From Microbacterium oxydans (lineage in GTDB: Bacteria; Actinomycetota; Actinomycetes; Actinomycetales; Microbacteriaceae): DNA of 64,000 bases. Positions 16,809 through 25,386 of this stretch are shown here, in pieces. Both the position numbers and the translations under genes were made by a program. The stretch spans positions 124,001-188,000 of the forward strand of contig NZ_BJOG01000007.1 in the NCBI RefSeq assembly GCF_006540085.1. The letters are read 5' to 3'. Under the pieces are notes generated by a model that was not told the DNA's origin, searched no databases, and was given only the letters and a program-made list of their open reading frames with translations. Within the stretch, counting starts at the first letter, position 1. The number at the start of each line of letters is the position of its first letter.

Positions 16809-17537
16809 ATGACCAGCGACCTGCCCGAACTGCGCCGTCCCGACGGCTCCCCCTTGCGCATCCTCGCCGTCGACGACGAGCAGATGCTTACCGACCTGCT
16901 CGCGATGGCCCTGCGCATGGAGGGCTGGGAGGTGCGCACCGCCTCCTCCGGCATGGAGGCCCTCCAGGTCGCGCGCGAGTTCGAACCCGATGCCCTCGTG
17001 CTCGACATCATGATGCCCGACCTCGACGGCATGTCGGTGCTCAAGCGGCTCCGGGATGCCGGCAACCTCGTCCCCGTGCTCTTCCTCACCGCCAAGGATG
17101 CCGTGGGCGACCGCGTCGCAGGACTCACCGCCGGCGGCGACGACTACGTCACCAAGCCCTTCAGCCTGGAAGAGGTGATCGCGCGCCTGCGGGCGATCAT
17201 CCGCCGCACCGGCCACGCCACCGCTGACGACGGCCAGTCGATCCTGCGCGTCGCCGACCTCACCCTCAACGAGGACAGCCACGAGGTCGTGCGCGACGGC
17301 ACCGAGATCGAGCTCACCGCGACCGAGTTCGAGCTGTTGCGCTACCTGATGCGCAACGAGCGCCGGGTGCTCTCGAAGGCGCAGATCCTCGACCGGGTGT
17401 GGAGCTACGACTTCGGCGGCAAGTCATCGGTCGTCGAGCTGTACATCTCGTACCTGCGCAAGAAGATCGACGCCGGACGCACGCCGCTGCTGCACACCGT
17501 CCGCGGCGTCGGCTACATGATCAAGGCCCCTCAGTGA
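16809..17537 (+). CDS. Two-component response regulator, OmpR/PhoB family
   Basis: Response regulator of 242 residues. The receiver domain (about 15-130) has the acidic pair in VDDE, phospho-acceptor Asp66 (VLDIMMPD), Thr94 and Lys116 (TKPF). The C-terminal winged helix (about 145-240) contains ELTATEFELLRYLMRN and TVRGVGYMI. Layout and sequence resemble actinobacterial TcrA/TrcR-type regulators. The kinase gene overlaps its stop (GTGA), so the pair is coupled. A CAGAAT hexamer ends six bases before the ATG, suggesting a leaderless transcript. The signal and targets are unknown. Confidence 0.92.
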   Translation: MTSDLPELRRPDGSPLRILAVDDEQMLTDLLAMALRMEGWEVRTASSGMEALQVAREFEPDALVLDIMMPDLDGMSVLKRLRDAGNLVPVLFLTAKDAVGDRVAGLTAGGDDYVTKPFSLEEVIARLRAIIRRTGHATADDGQSILRVADLTLNEDSHEVVRDGTEIELTATEFELLRYLMRNERRVLSKAQILDRVWSYDFGGKSSVVELYISYLRKKIDAGRTPLLHTVRGVGYMIKAPQ

Positions 17538-19066
17538 GCTCGGCGACGACGATGAGACGGCCGATGAGCCTGCAGACACGGCTGATGACCGCCGTGATCG
17601 GGTTCGTCTCGCTGATCCTCATCATCGTCGCCATCATCACCAGCGCGACGCTGGGCAAGACCATGGAGGATCAGCTCGACCAGAAGCTCTCCAATAATGC
17701 GCACCAGCTCGTCCGGGTGACCGAGGCGTTCCCCCCGTCGTCCGCCACCGCGCAGAACGTGCTCGCGAACAGCTCCGCACCGCCGGTGGGTGTGCTCTTC
17801 GTGGTCTCGAGCCCCGTGACCGGCTTCAGCGGCGTCGTCGCCAAGACCACGGACGGCGACCCCCTCGCCGGGTCGCTGCAGACCCTCAGCGGGGCCCAGC
17901 TGGCGGAGATCGCCGGCGCGCTGAAGGACTCATCGGTCGCCTCAGTCTCCATCAGCGACGTGGGCTCGTACCGGGTGATGGCGCTGCCGACGAACAACGG
18001 GGTCATCGTGGTGACCGGCCTCCCCCGCGACGAGATCCAGAACCAGCTCACGCAGCTCCTCACGGTGATCGCGCTCGCCACGATCGGCGGCCTGATCCTG
18101 CTGGCCCTCACCACGGCGATCACGATCCGCGTGAGCCTGCGCCCGCTGCGCGCCGTCGCGACCACCGCGACCAGGGTCGCCAACCAGCAGCTCGATCGCG
18201 GCGAGGTGACCATCACGGAGCGCGTCCCCGCCTCCGAGGCCGATCCGCGCACCGAGACCGGGCTGGTCGGGGCGTCGTTGAACAAGCTCCTCGATCACGT
18301 GAACACCTCGCTCGCGTCCCGGCAGAAGAACGAGGAGCGGATGCGGCGGTTCGTCGCCGATGCCAGCCACGAGCTGCGCACACCGCTCGCCTCGATCCGC
18401 GGCTACTCCGAGCTCTCGCTGCGAGCTCTCCGCCAGACGAAGGAACCGTCCGAGCGACCGGAGGTCATCGAGAGCACCACCTCTTCGCTCGAGCGCATCC
18501 AGGCGCAGTCGCTGCGGATGACCAGGCTCGTCGAGGACCTGCTGCTGCTCGCCCGCCTCGACGAAGGCCGGGAGCTCGTCTACGGCACGGTCGACCTCAC
18601 CCAGCTGGCGCTGGAAGGGCTGTCGGATGCGCGCCCCACGGCCGTGGACCACCACTGGAAGATCGACGTGCCCGACGAGCCCGTCACGATCCTGGGAGAT
18701 GCGGGACGCATGCACCAGGTCGTGGCCAACCTGCTCGCGAACGCCCGCACGCACACGCCGGCCGGCACGACGGTGACACTGAGCGTCGCGCAGGAGGGCG
18801 ATGAGGCGGTGCTGCGCGTGCACGACGACGGTCCGGGGATCGATCCGGCCATCCGAGACGAGCTGTTCGCCCGCTTCGCCCGCGGAGACAGCTCCCGTGC
18901 GCGCCAGACCGGCGGGACGGGGCTCGGCCTCGCGATCGTGAAGGCCATCGTCGAGGGCCACCACGGCTCCATCACGGTGGACAGCGAGCCAGGGAACACC
19001 ACCTTCAGCGTCCGCATCCCGACGAATCCGGCAGCCTCCCCCGACACCGCCGCTACGGACGCCTGA
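17534..19066 (+). CDS. Two-component sensor histidine kinase
   Basis: Membrane histidine kinase of 510 residues from GTG 17534, which overlaps the regulator stop. Two membrane helices (about 17-39 and 175-199) bracket a 135-residue extracytoplasmic sensor region. A HAMP linker follows, then HisKA with His279 in DASHELRTPLASIRG, and HATPase_c with N-box NLLANARTH, G1 DDGPGID and G2 GGTGLGLAIVKA. It phosphorylates the adjacent response regulator. An ATG at 17552 is an alternative start. After the stop comes a 17-bp tandem repeat. Confidence 0.92.
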   Translation: MSSATTMRRPMSLQTRLMTAVIGFVSLILIIVAIITSATLGKTMEDQLDQKLSNNAHQLVRVTEAFPPSSATAQNVLANSSAPPVGVLFVVSSPVTGFSGVVAKTTDGDPLAGSLQTLSGAQLAEIAGALKDSSVASVSISDVGSYRVMALPTNNGVIVVTGLPRDEIQNQLTQLLTVIALATIGGLILLALTTAITIRVSLRPLRAVATTATRVANQQLDRGEVTITERVPASEADPRTETGLVGASLNKLLDHVNTSLASRQKNEERMRRFVADASHELRTPLASIRGYSELSLRALRQTKEPSERPEVIESTTSSLERIQAQSLRMTRLVEDLLLLARLDEGRELVYGTVDLTQLALEGLSDARPTAVDHHWKIDVPDEPVTILGDAGRMHQVVANLLANARTHTPAGTTVTLSVAQEGDEAVLRVHDDGPGIDPAIRDELFARFARGDSSRARQTGGTGLGLAIVKAIVEGHHGSITVDSEPGNTTFSVRIPTNPAASPDTAATDA

Positions 19067-19110
19067 CCCGCAGCACAGCGCCCGCCACGAGCACAGCGCC
19101 CACCACCATA

Positions 19111-19170
19111 CTGAGCCCGCCACGACACTGAGCCCGCCACGACACTGAGCCCGCCACGATGCTGAGCCGC
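19111..19170. repeat. 17-bp tandem repeat
   Basis: Three head-to-tail copies of a unit starting CTGAGCCCGCCACGACA (19111-19127, 19128-19144, 19145-19161) and part of a fourth. The third copy ends ATG in place of ACA. It lies between the convergent histidine kinase and flavoreductase genes. A degenerate relative (CCCGCCACGAGCACAGC) precedes it at about 19081. Confidence 0.9.
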
Positions 19171-19199
19171 GCGAGAGAGGACTTCCTGCGCCGGCGGGA

Positions 19200-20774
19200 T
19201 CAGTAGCCGGCGAAGGCGTCCGTGGTGAGGCTGCGGGCCTTCTGCAGTGCGGGCGCGAGATCGGCGATCAGGCGGGGTGGTCCCGAGATGAACGCGTGGC
19301 GCGCGGGCAGGTCGGGAACGGCACGCTCGAGGGTATCGGCGTCCAGACGCGCCCCCTGAGCCCAGGACCAGTGCGAGGGCAGGGCGGCCGGCTCGTCGCG
19401 GGTGAACACGACGGTGCGCACGCCCGTCGCCGCGAGCTCTTCGCGGAAGGCGAGCTCCGAGGCCTCGGATGCCACGTACACGAGCACCACGTCGCGCTGT
19501 TGCCCGGTCGCCTGCAGCTGCCGCAGCTGCGACACGAACGGCGTCACGCCGATACCTGCCGCGACCATGAGCACGGGCTGGTCACCGCGAGGGAGGATGA
19601 AGTCGCCCCAGGTCCCGGTCACGGCGAAGGTCGCCCCCGGCTCGGCGGCCGCGAGAGCCCGCTTGTAGCTGGAGGGGTGCTTCTGGTCGCCGTTCTTGTA
19701 GGCGATGCGCAGCGTGGGCAGGTCGGCCGGCGCCGACACGATGCTGAACTCCCGGCGGGTGCCGCGCGCGTCGGGGCGGTGGTGCGGCACGTCGAGCTCG
19801 AGATACTGACCAGGGAGGAAACGCACACGGCCCTTGGCGCGGAAGGTCAGCTCCTGCGCGGTCGGGGTGACGAACTCACGTCGTTCGAGCACGAGCCGCA
19901 CCGACCCGCGCAGTGCGAAGGCGAACGCGACCAGGTTGCCGATGAGCAGCGCGCGCTCCTGTCCGAGGGTGAACAGGCCGGCCACGGAGAGGGGCCACCC
20001 CGCGAGCAGACCGACGACGACGGCCACCACGAGCTGCTGCCGACGCCGCGGCGGAAGAGTGAGCGGCTCCGAGAGCATGAAGGCCCCGAGGAAGAGGAAC
20101 GGCGACTGCAGCACGGCGAACTGCAGGGCTGTCACGACGTCGAAGGCGACATCGAACTCCACGGCCTGGACTGCCTGCCGCACCACGGAGGTGGCGACCG
20201 CGACGATCAGGAACACCAGCACGACGCGGATCTTCTCGGTGCGCCACAGCACCAGGAGACCGAGCACCGCGACCGGGATCGTGAGCACGGGCGTGCCCAC
20301 CCACCACGCCGACGAGGTGCCCAACCACTCGAAGGCCCCGAACGCCCCGAGGATCGAGACGACGGCGGCGCCGAACGCGGCCGGGTTGAAGATGTGCCGG
20401 CCCCGCCAGGCGATCAGATACTTCGACACGCTCGCGACGGCACCGGCGATCGCGAGGCCGACGAGTGCGCTCGGCTCCACGCCGGGGCGGAGCACGAACA
20501 ACAGGATGAGGGCGGTCACGACCGAGGATTCGATGCGCCAGGGCAGCCGCAGGATGCGCTGCGCGACAGCGTCGACGACCGAGATGACGAGCGCGAGCAC
20601 GAGGAAGGACGCCACGAGCTCGAGCGGGGTCGGCGAGACGATGACGCCGAACAGCGAGAGCACGAAGGCGATGACGGCGAGGGCGATCAGCGCGAACAGG
20701 ACCAGACGGTACATCGACAGCGAGCCCAGCACGGCGAGGACCCGCTGACGCGCAGCGGTGAATGAGGTGATCAC
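19200..20774 (-). CDS. NQR2/RnfD-like membrane domain fused to a ferredoxin-NADP reductase domain
   Basis: 524 residues from GTG 20774, which overlaps the ApbE stop codon. The N-terminal half (about 20-300) is an NQR2/RnfD-type multi-helix membrane domain with the segment HIFNPAAFGAA. The C-terminal half is an FAD/NAD(P) reductase: flavin motif RREFSIVSAP, nucleotide motif VAAGIGVTPFVS, and a terminal FISGPP. It probably takes electrons from cytoplasmic NAD(P)H and passes them through the membrane to flavin on the outer face. The neighbours ApbE and an FMN-binding lipoprotein supply and carry that flavin. The longer frame upstream would overlap the ApbE gene deeply and is rejected. Confidence 0.83.
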   Translation of the reverse strand: MITSFTAARQRVLAVLGSLSMYRLVLFALIALAVIAFVLSLFGVIVSPTPLELVASFLVLALVISVVDAVAQRILRLPWRIESSVVTALILLFVLRPGVEPSALVGLAIAGAVASVSKYLIAWRGRHIFNPAAFGAAVVSILGAFGAFEWLGTSSAWWVGTPVLTIPVAVLGLLVLWRTEKIRVVLVFLIVAVATSVVRQAVQAVEFDVAFDVVTALQFAVLQSPFLFLGAFMLSEPLTLPPRRRQQLVVAVVVGLLAGWPLSVAGLFTLGQERALLIGNLVAFAFALRGSVRLVLERREFVTPTAQELTFRAKGRVRFLPGQYLELDVPHHRPDARGTRREFSIVSAPADLPTLRIAYKNGDQKHPSSYKRALAAAEPGATFAVTGTWGDFILPRGDQPVLMVAAGIGVTPFVSQLRQLQATGQQRDVVLVYVASEASELAFREELAATGVRTVVFTRDEPAALPSHWSWAQGARLDADTLERAVPDLPARHAFISGPPRLIADLAPALQKARSLTTDAFAGY

Positions 20775-21649
20775 GATTCCACTCTTCCCTGGTTCTGGAC
20801 GGTGAGGAACAGTTCGGCCGGAAATCCGGGGGAACGCTGCACCCGTCCGTCGGTGCTCATCCGCACCCACTCGGTTCCCCAGGCCGCAGCGATCTCAGGG
20901 CCGCCGTCGAAGAAGAGGGCGGTCGCCACAGCGTCGGCCCTCATAGCGTGGGGCGCCACGGCCCAGGTCGCCGCCCAGGTGCGCACCGGGGTGCCGGTGC
21001 GCGCATCCAGGACGTGGTGGAGCCCGCTCCCCCACGCCCGACGGTTGATGGCCGAGGCGCACAGGGCCTGGTCCTTCACCTCGATGACGCCGATCGCCTT
21101 CGTCGCGTCATAGGGGTGCTCGAGGGCGATGCGCACACCGGCCCCGCGCACCCGGATGTCGCCACCGGCATCGATCACGAGATCGCCGGGCACACGCTCC
21201 AGCACCGTGGACACGAGATCGACGAGGCGACCCTTCCCGAGGGCGCCGACGTCGAGCAGAGCCGGAGCCGAAGCCCTGACCTCGCCACCATCCCATGAGA
21301 GATGCCGATCCCACTCTTCCGGCGCCGGGAGCGGCTGCCCGGCGATCAGCGTGTAGGCCGCGTCATAGCCGAGCGCATCCAGGCTCGCGGCGACGAGGGG
21401 GTTCACCGCACCGGCGGTCGCCGCGGAGAGCTCGCGATACGCGTCGAGCATGGGGGCGGCGTCGGCGGAGGCGAGAACGCCACCGAGTCTCCCGAGGCGC
21501 ACGACCTCGGAGTCTGCACGGAACCGGGACCATTCGCGGTCGAAGCGCTCGATCTCCGCCGTCACCGCCGCCTTCGCGGCAGCCGGGAGCGGGTCGGTCG
21601 TCTCGATCTCCCAGTGCGTTCCGATGGCCTCGAAGCTCCAGGTGGCCAT
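20771..21649 (-). CDS. apbE: FAD:protein FMN transferase (ApbE family)
   Basis: Flavin transferase of 292 residues that attaches FMN covalently to Thr/Ser of exported flavoproteins. It shows EAIGTHWEIET near the N-terminus, DVGALGKGRLVDLV, DAGGDIRVRG, HHVLDARTGTPVRTW and DAVATALF, the last carrying the metal-binding region. No clear signal peptide is visible; many ApbE proteins act outside the membrane, so its location is uncertain. It lies between its likely substrate (FMN-binding lipoprotein, 15 bases upstream) and the membrane reductase (overlapping downstream). Confidence 0.9.
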   Translation of the reverse strand: MATWSFEAIGTHWEIETTDPLPAAAKAAVTAEIERFDREWSRFRADSEVVRLGRLGGVLASADAAPMLDAYRELSAATAGAVNPLVAASLDALGYDAAYTLIAGQPLPAPEEWDRHLSWDGGEVRASAPALLDVGALGKGRLVDLVSTVLERVPGDLVIDAGGDIRVRGAGVRIALEHPYDATKAIGVIEVKDQALCASAINRRAWGSGLHHVLDARTGTPVRTWAATWAVAPHAMRADAVATALFFDGGPEIAAAWGTEWVRMSTDGRVQRSPGFPAELFLTVQNQGRVES

Positions 21650-21664
21650 GCGGCTTTCAGGCGC

Positions 21665-22138
21665 CTACGCGGCAGCCTGCTCCTTGATCGACTCGACGGC
21701 GTCGTTGAATCCGCCGCTGGTGAGCGACGAGCCCGCGACACGGGTGACGTTCAGCTCGTCGATCGGCTTGCCGTCGACCTCGGCGGCGATGCCGTCGATG
21801 AACTCGCCCTGGTAGCGCTTGCTCTCGGGCGCCTGCGGATCACCCGTGACCTCGACATCGGTGACGACGCCGTCGGCGAGCGTCAGCGTGACGGAGATCT
21901 TCTCCACCGTCTCGGGGGTCTGGTACGAGCCCTCGGCCGTGTAGGTGCCGTCGGTGTAGGTCGCCGTGGCGTCACCTCCCGAAGACGATGCGGAGGCACC
22001 CGTATCGGGAGTGCTGTCGGCTCCGGAAGAGCCCTCGGCATCGGCAGCGCCGGAGCATCCGGCGAGGACGAAGAGACCTGCGATCCCGAGGAGTGCGGAT
22101 CCCTTGCGGACAGAGGTCGGTACGGTCGTGCGGATCAT
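21665..22138 (-). CDS. FMN-binding domain lipoprotein
   Basis: 157 residues. The signal peptide has a lipobox (LAGC, Cys28), then a Ser/Gly/Asp-rich linker and an FMN_bind domain (about 60-157: DGTYTAEG, VTLTLADGVVTDVEV, YQGEFIDGIAAEVDG). The usual flavinylation motif SGAT reads AGSS here (135-138) before LTSGGF, so the acceptor would be Ser138 rather than Thr. It is predicted to be an outer-face one-haem-free electron carrier modified by the adjacent ApbE. Ribosome site GGGAGGACC. First gene of a three-gene unit. Confidence 0.85.
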   Translation of the reverse strand: MIRTTVPTSVRKGSALLGIAGLFVLAGCSGAADAEGSSGADSTPDTGASASSSGGDATATYTDGTYTAEGSYQTPETVEKISVTLTLADGVVTDVEVTGDPQAPESKRYQGEFIDGIAAEVDGKPIDELNVTRVAGSSLTSGGFNDAVESIKEQAAA

Positions 22139-22185
22139 GGTGGTCCTCCCGGCTCGGTGTCGGTCGACGTGGTCGTCGACCCCTC

Positions 22186-22191
22186 ACGCTA
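22186..22191 (-). promoter_or_regulatory. Putative -10 box for the flavin electron-transfer operon
   Basis: TAGCGT on the minus strand within GCGCGATGCCTAGCGT, which matches 14 of 16 bases upstream of the MacB-like operon (GCGCGATTCCTAACGT). Confidence 0.35.
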
Positions 22192-22225
22192 GGCATCGCG
22201 CCTATGAACGGGCTGACGTAACGTG

Positions 22226-23260
22226 TTACGCGTCTCCGCCGAACATGCTGGTGACGGAGCCGTCCTCGAACACCTCATGGATCGCGCGGGCCAGGAGCGG
22301 GGCGATCGGGAGGATGGTGAGCTTGTCCCACTGGCGCGACTCGGTGAGCGGGATCGTGTCGGTGATGACGACCTCGTCGATGGACGAGTCCTGCAGTCGA
22401 TCCGACGCCGGGTCGCTGAAGATCGCGTGGGTCGCGGCGACGATCACGCGGTGCGCCCCGTTCGCCTTGAGAGCCTGCGCAGCCTTGACGATCGTGCCAC
22501 CGGTGTCGATCATGTCGTCGACGAGGAGGCAGGTGCGACCCTCGACGGCACCGACGATCTCGTGCACGGAGACCTGGTTGGCGACCTTCGGGTCGCGACG
22601 CTTGTGGATGATCGCGAGCGGAGCGCCGAGGCTGTCCGACCACGTGTCGGCCACGCGCACGCGGCCCATGTCGGGCGATACCACCGTGAGGATCTCGCGG
22701 TCCTCCGGCGAGAGGGTGCGCTCGAAGTAGTCGAGCAGCACGGGCTTGGCGAACAGGTGGTCGACGGGACCGTCGAAGAAGCCCTGGATCTGGGCTGCGT
22801 GCAGGTCGACGCTCATGACGCGGTCGGCGCCGGCGGTCTTCAGCAGGTCGGCCACGAGACGGGCGCTGATCGGCTCGCGACCGCGACCCTTCTTGTCCTG
22901 ACGCGAATACGGATAGTACGGCGCGACGACGGTGATGCGCTTCGCCGACGCGCGCTTGGCCGCGTCGATCATGATGAGAGTCTCCATGAGCCACTCGTTG
23001 ACCGGCTCGCCGAACGTCTGGATCAGGAAGAGATCCACTCCACGGATGGAGACCTCGAAGCGCGCGTAGATCTCACCCGACGCGAACGTGCGGTGCTCGA
23101 CCGGGGCGATCTCGGTGCCCAGCGCCTCGGCGACCGCCGCCGTGAGGGCAGGGTGCGAACGACCGCCGGCGACGACGAGCCGCTTCTTGGTCTTGGCGAT
23201 GATCCCGGGGGCCACGCCATTGTCGCGATCCAGATCGACCGTCTTCTTCTTGCGCGCCAT
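22226..23260 (-). CDS. prs: Ribose-phosphate pyrophosphokinase
   Basis: PRPP synthase of 344 residues, about 20 longer than usual because of a Lys/Asp-rich N-terminal tail. It makes 5-phosphoribosyl 1-pyrophosphate from ribose 5-phosphate and ATP for nucleotide, His and Trp synthesis. Landmarks: RTFASGEIYARFE, APYYPYSRQDKKGRGREPISA (flexible loop), DLHAAQIQGFF, and the PRPP loop CLLVDDMIDTGGTI. It follows glmU by six bases, the standard actinobacterial glmU-prs order. Confidence 0.96.
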   Translation of the reverse strand: MARKKKTVDLDRDNGVAPGIIAKTKKRLVVAGGRSHPALTAAVAEALGTEIAPVEHRTFASGEIYARFEVSIRGVDLFLIQTFGEPVNEWLMETLIMIDAAKRASAKRITVVAPYYPYSRQDKKGRGREPISARLVADLLKTAGADRVMSVDLHAAQIQGFFDGPVDHLFAKPVLLDYFERTLSPEDREILTVVSPDMGRVRVADTWSDSLGAPLAIIHKRRDPKVANQVSVHEIVGAVEGRTCLLVDDMIDTGGTIVKAAQALKANGAHRVIVAATHAIFSDPASDRLQDSSIDEVVITDTIPLTESRQWDKLTILPIAPLLARAIHEVFEDGSVTSMFGGDA

Positions 23261-23266
23261 GTCCGC

Positions 23267-24697
23267 CTATTCCGCCGAATTCTCCCGGGACGCAGCATCC
23301 GCCGCGCCCGTCCCTGCTCTGTTCTTCTCGACCCAGCCCTCGATGTTGCGCTGGGGGGCGACGCTCATGGCCAGAGCGCCGGCGGGGACGTCCTTGCGGA
23401 CGACGGCGCCTGCACCGGTCTTCGCACCGGCTCCCAGCCTAACGGGCGCGACGAGCACCGTGTGCGACCCGGTGTGCACCTCGTCGCCGATCTCGGTGCG
23501 GTGCTTGTTCACGTCGTCGTAGTTGGCGGTGATCGTGCTCGCACCGAGGTTCACTCCGCGACCGATCGTCGCATCGCCCACGTACGACAGGTGCGGCACC
23601 TTGCTGCCCTCGCCGATCTCGGCGTTCTTGGTCTCGACGTACGCGCCGATCTTGCCCTTGGCGCCCAGCACAGTGCCGGGGCGGAGGAAGGAGAACGGAC
23701 CGACCGTCGCCTCGGCGCCGATGACGGCCAGCGTCGCATCCGTGCGGCGGACGACCGCATCCTCACCGACCTCGCAGTCCACGAGCGTCGTATCGGGGCC
23801 GATGACGGCTCCGGAGGCGATGGCCGTTGCCCGCAGGATCTGCGTGTTCGGGAGGATCGTGACGTCGGGCGAGAGTGTCGCGTCGTCGTCGATCCACGTG
23901 GTGGCGGGGTCGATCACGGTGACGCCCTCGAGCTGCCACCGGCGCACGATCCGCTGGTTGAGCAGGCGCCCGACGAGCGCGAGCTGCGTGCGGTCGTTCA
24001 CGCCGTAGGTGACCGTGACGTCCGACACGACCGACGCCGCGACGCGGTCGCCATCGCGGCGGAGCAGTCCAGGCACGTCGGTCAGGTACATCTCGCGCTG
24101 AGCGTTGTCGAGGCTCAGCTGCGGCAGGTAGGTACGCAGCGTCGCGGCGCGGAACACGTACATGCCGGCGTTGATCTCACGGACGGCCGCCTCTTCCGGG
24201 CTCGCATCCTTCTGCTCCACGATGCGGTCGACCCCGCCATCGGCATCGCGCACCACGCGACCGTAGCCGGTGGGATCCTCCACCAGCGCGGTCATGAGTG
24301 TGGCAGGCGCCCCGGACGCCCGGTGCTCAGCGAGGAAGGCCGAGAGGGTGTCGGCATCGGCGAGGGGGCAGTCGCCGGAGAGTACGAGCACGTCGCCCTC
24401 GAAGTCGGCGGGCAGCGCATCGACGGCCACCTGCACCGCACGACCCGTTCCGGGGATGTCGTCCTGGTCGACGAAGACCGCGTCGGGATAATCGGCGGCG
24501 AGGGCGGCCACCACCTGGTCCCGCTCATGCCGCACGACGACCTCGACGTGCGTCGCCTGCAACCGCTGCGCTGTGGTGAGCACGTGCCCGACGAGTGGAC
24601 GTCCGCTGATCGGGTGCAGCACCTTCGGCAGACGCGACTTCATGCGAGTGCCCTGCCCTGCGGCGAGGACGATGATCGCGAGATTGTTCCCAGTCAT
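23267..24697 (-). CDS. glmU: Bifunctional GlmU (GlcN-1-P acetyltransferase / UDP-GlcNAc pyrophosphorylase)
   Basis: 476 residues. The N-terminal uridyltransferase has LAAGQGTRMKSRLPKVLH, LSGDCPL, and EQKDASPEEAAVREINAG. The C-terminal left-handed beta-helix acetyltransferase carries hexapeptide repeats (VIGPDTTL, GAKGKIGAYVETKNA, GVNLGASTITANYD). It makes UDP-GlcNAc for peptidoglycan. The start ATG must be 24697, because the LAAG loop follows within ten residues. That ATG is one base after the 3' end of tRNA-Gln, so the only Shine-Dalgarno-like sequence (GGCGGAG) is inside the tRNA acceptor arm. Confidence 0.95.
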   Translation of the reverse strand: MTGNNLAIIVLAAGQGTRMKSRLPKVLHPISGRPLVGHVLTTAQRLQATHVEVVVRHERDQVVAALAADYPDAVFVDQDDIPGTGRAVQVAVDALPADFEGDVLVLSGDCPLADADTLSAFLAEHRASGAPATLMTALVEDPTGYGRVVRDADGGVDRIVEQKDASPEEAAVREINAGMYVFRAATLRTYLPQLSLDNAQREMYLTDVPGLLRRDGDRVAASVVSDVTVTYGVNDRTQLALVGRLLNQRIVRRWQLEGVTVIDPATTWIDDDATLSPDVTILPNTQILRATAIASGAVIGPDTTLVDCEVGEDAVVRRTDATLAVIGAEATVGPFSFLRPGTVLGAKGKIGAYVETKNAEIGEGSKVPHLSYVGDATIGRGVNLGASTITANYDDVNKHRTEIGDEVHTGSHTVLVAPVRLGAGAKTGAGAVVRKDVPAGALAMSVAPQRNIEGWVEKNRAGTGAADAASRENSAE

Positions 24698-24698
24698 G

Positions 24699-24770
24699 CT
24701 CCGCCGCCAGGACTCGAACCTAGACCTCACAGCTCCAAAGGCTGTCGTGCTGCCATTACACCACGGCGGA
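24699..24770 (-). tRNA. tRNA-Gln (anticodon UUG)
   Basis: Seventy-two bases fold as a full cloverleaf. Acceptor TCCGCCG pairs with CGGCGGA, with discriminator G at 24699. The anticodon stem ACAGC/GCTGT carries loop CTTTGGA, giving anticodon TTG. The T-loop is TTCGAGT. The 3' CCA is not encoded. The glmU start codon follows after a single base. Confidence 0.95.
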
Positions 24771-24882
24771 CCGCGCCGCCCATGAAGGCACCGCGGGGAC
24801 AAGTCTGCCATGCTCCGGCCCCGGTTCCGCTGACACCGCGGCCCGTCATCCGCGTGAAATACCGATCTGCAATGCTGACGAC

Positions 24883-25356
24883 ATGAGCATCGTGATCGAA
24901 CGGGTGCAGGCCGCGAGCCCCGCCCTGGCCGAGTTCCTGGTCGCCCACCATGCGGAGTTGGAGCACACCGCTCCTGCGGAGAGCCGCCACGCCCTGGTGT
25001 TCGAGCGGTTGCTGGCTCCGGGAGTGCGGCTCTTCGCCGCGCACCTCGACGATGCCCCCGTGGCCACCGGTGCCCTGGCGACGGTCGAGGAGGGACACGA
25101 GGAGATCAAGTCGATGCGCACGGACCCCGCCCTGCGCGGACAGGGCCTCGGCCGCGCCATGCTCGCGTTCCTCCTGGCGGACGCCGAGTCCAGGGGCATC
25201 AGCCGCCTCTCGCTCGAGACCGGGAGCGCGGACTTCTTCATCCCGGCACGTGCGCTGTACGCCGCGGCGGGATTCCGCGAGTGCGGCCCGTTCGGCGGCT
25301 ACGCGCTCGATCCGTACAGCACGTTCATGACGGTCACGCTCCCGACCGCGTCCTGA
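24883..25356 (+). CDS. GNAT family N-acetyltransferase
   Basis: 157-residue acetyltransferase of the GNAT fold. The acetyl-CoA pyrophosphate loop is RGQGLGRAML (Q/RxxGxG/A), with beta-strand EEIKSMRTDPALRG before it and ALYAAAGFRECGPF in motif B. The acceptor substrate cannot be deduced. An AATGCT hexamer ends six bases before the ATG with no ribosome site, so it may be translated from a leaderless mRNA. It is divergent from the tRNA-glmU-prs unit. Confidence 0.86.
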   Translation: MSIVIERVQAASPALAEFLVAHHAELEHTAPAESRHALVFERLLAPGVRLFAAHLDDAPVATGALATVEEGHEEIKSMRTDPALRGQGLGRAMLAFLLADAESRGISRLSLETGSADFFIPARALYAAAGFRECGPFGGYALDPYSTFMTVTLPTAS

Positions 25357-25386
25357 TCTCGTCGCCGCGCGCGCGATAATGGGCGG

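Noticed and set aside
19111..19170. CRISPR-like repeats
   Set aside because: The copies are directly adjacent with no spacers and no cas genes are present.
24698..24811. N-terminal extension of GlmU
   Set aside because: The extra codons translate the tRNA-Gln gene itself; the GlmU fold starts at 24697.
22223..24886. 887-residue plus-strand frame over prs, glmU and tRNA-Gln
   Set aside because: It lies opposite two conserved housekeeping genes and across a tRNA.
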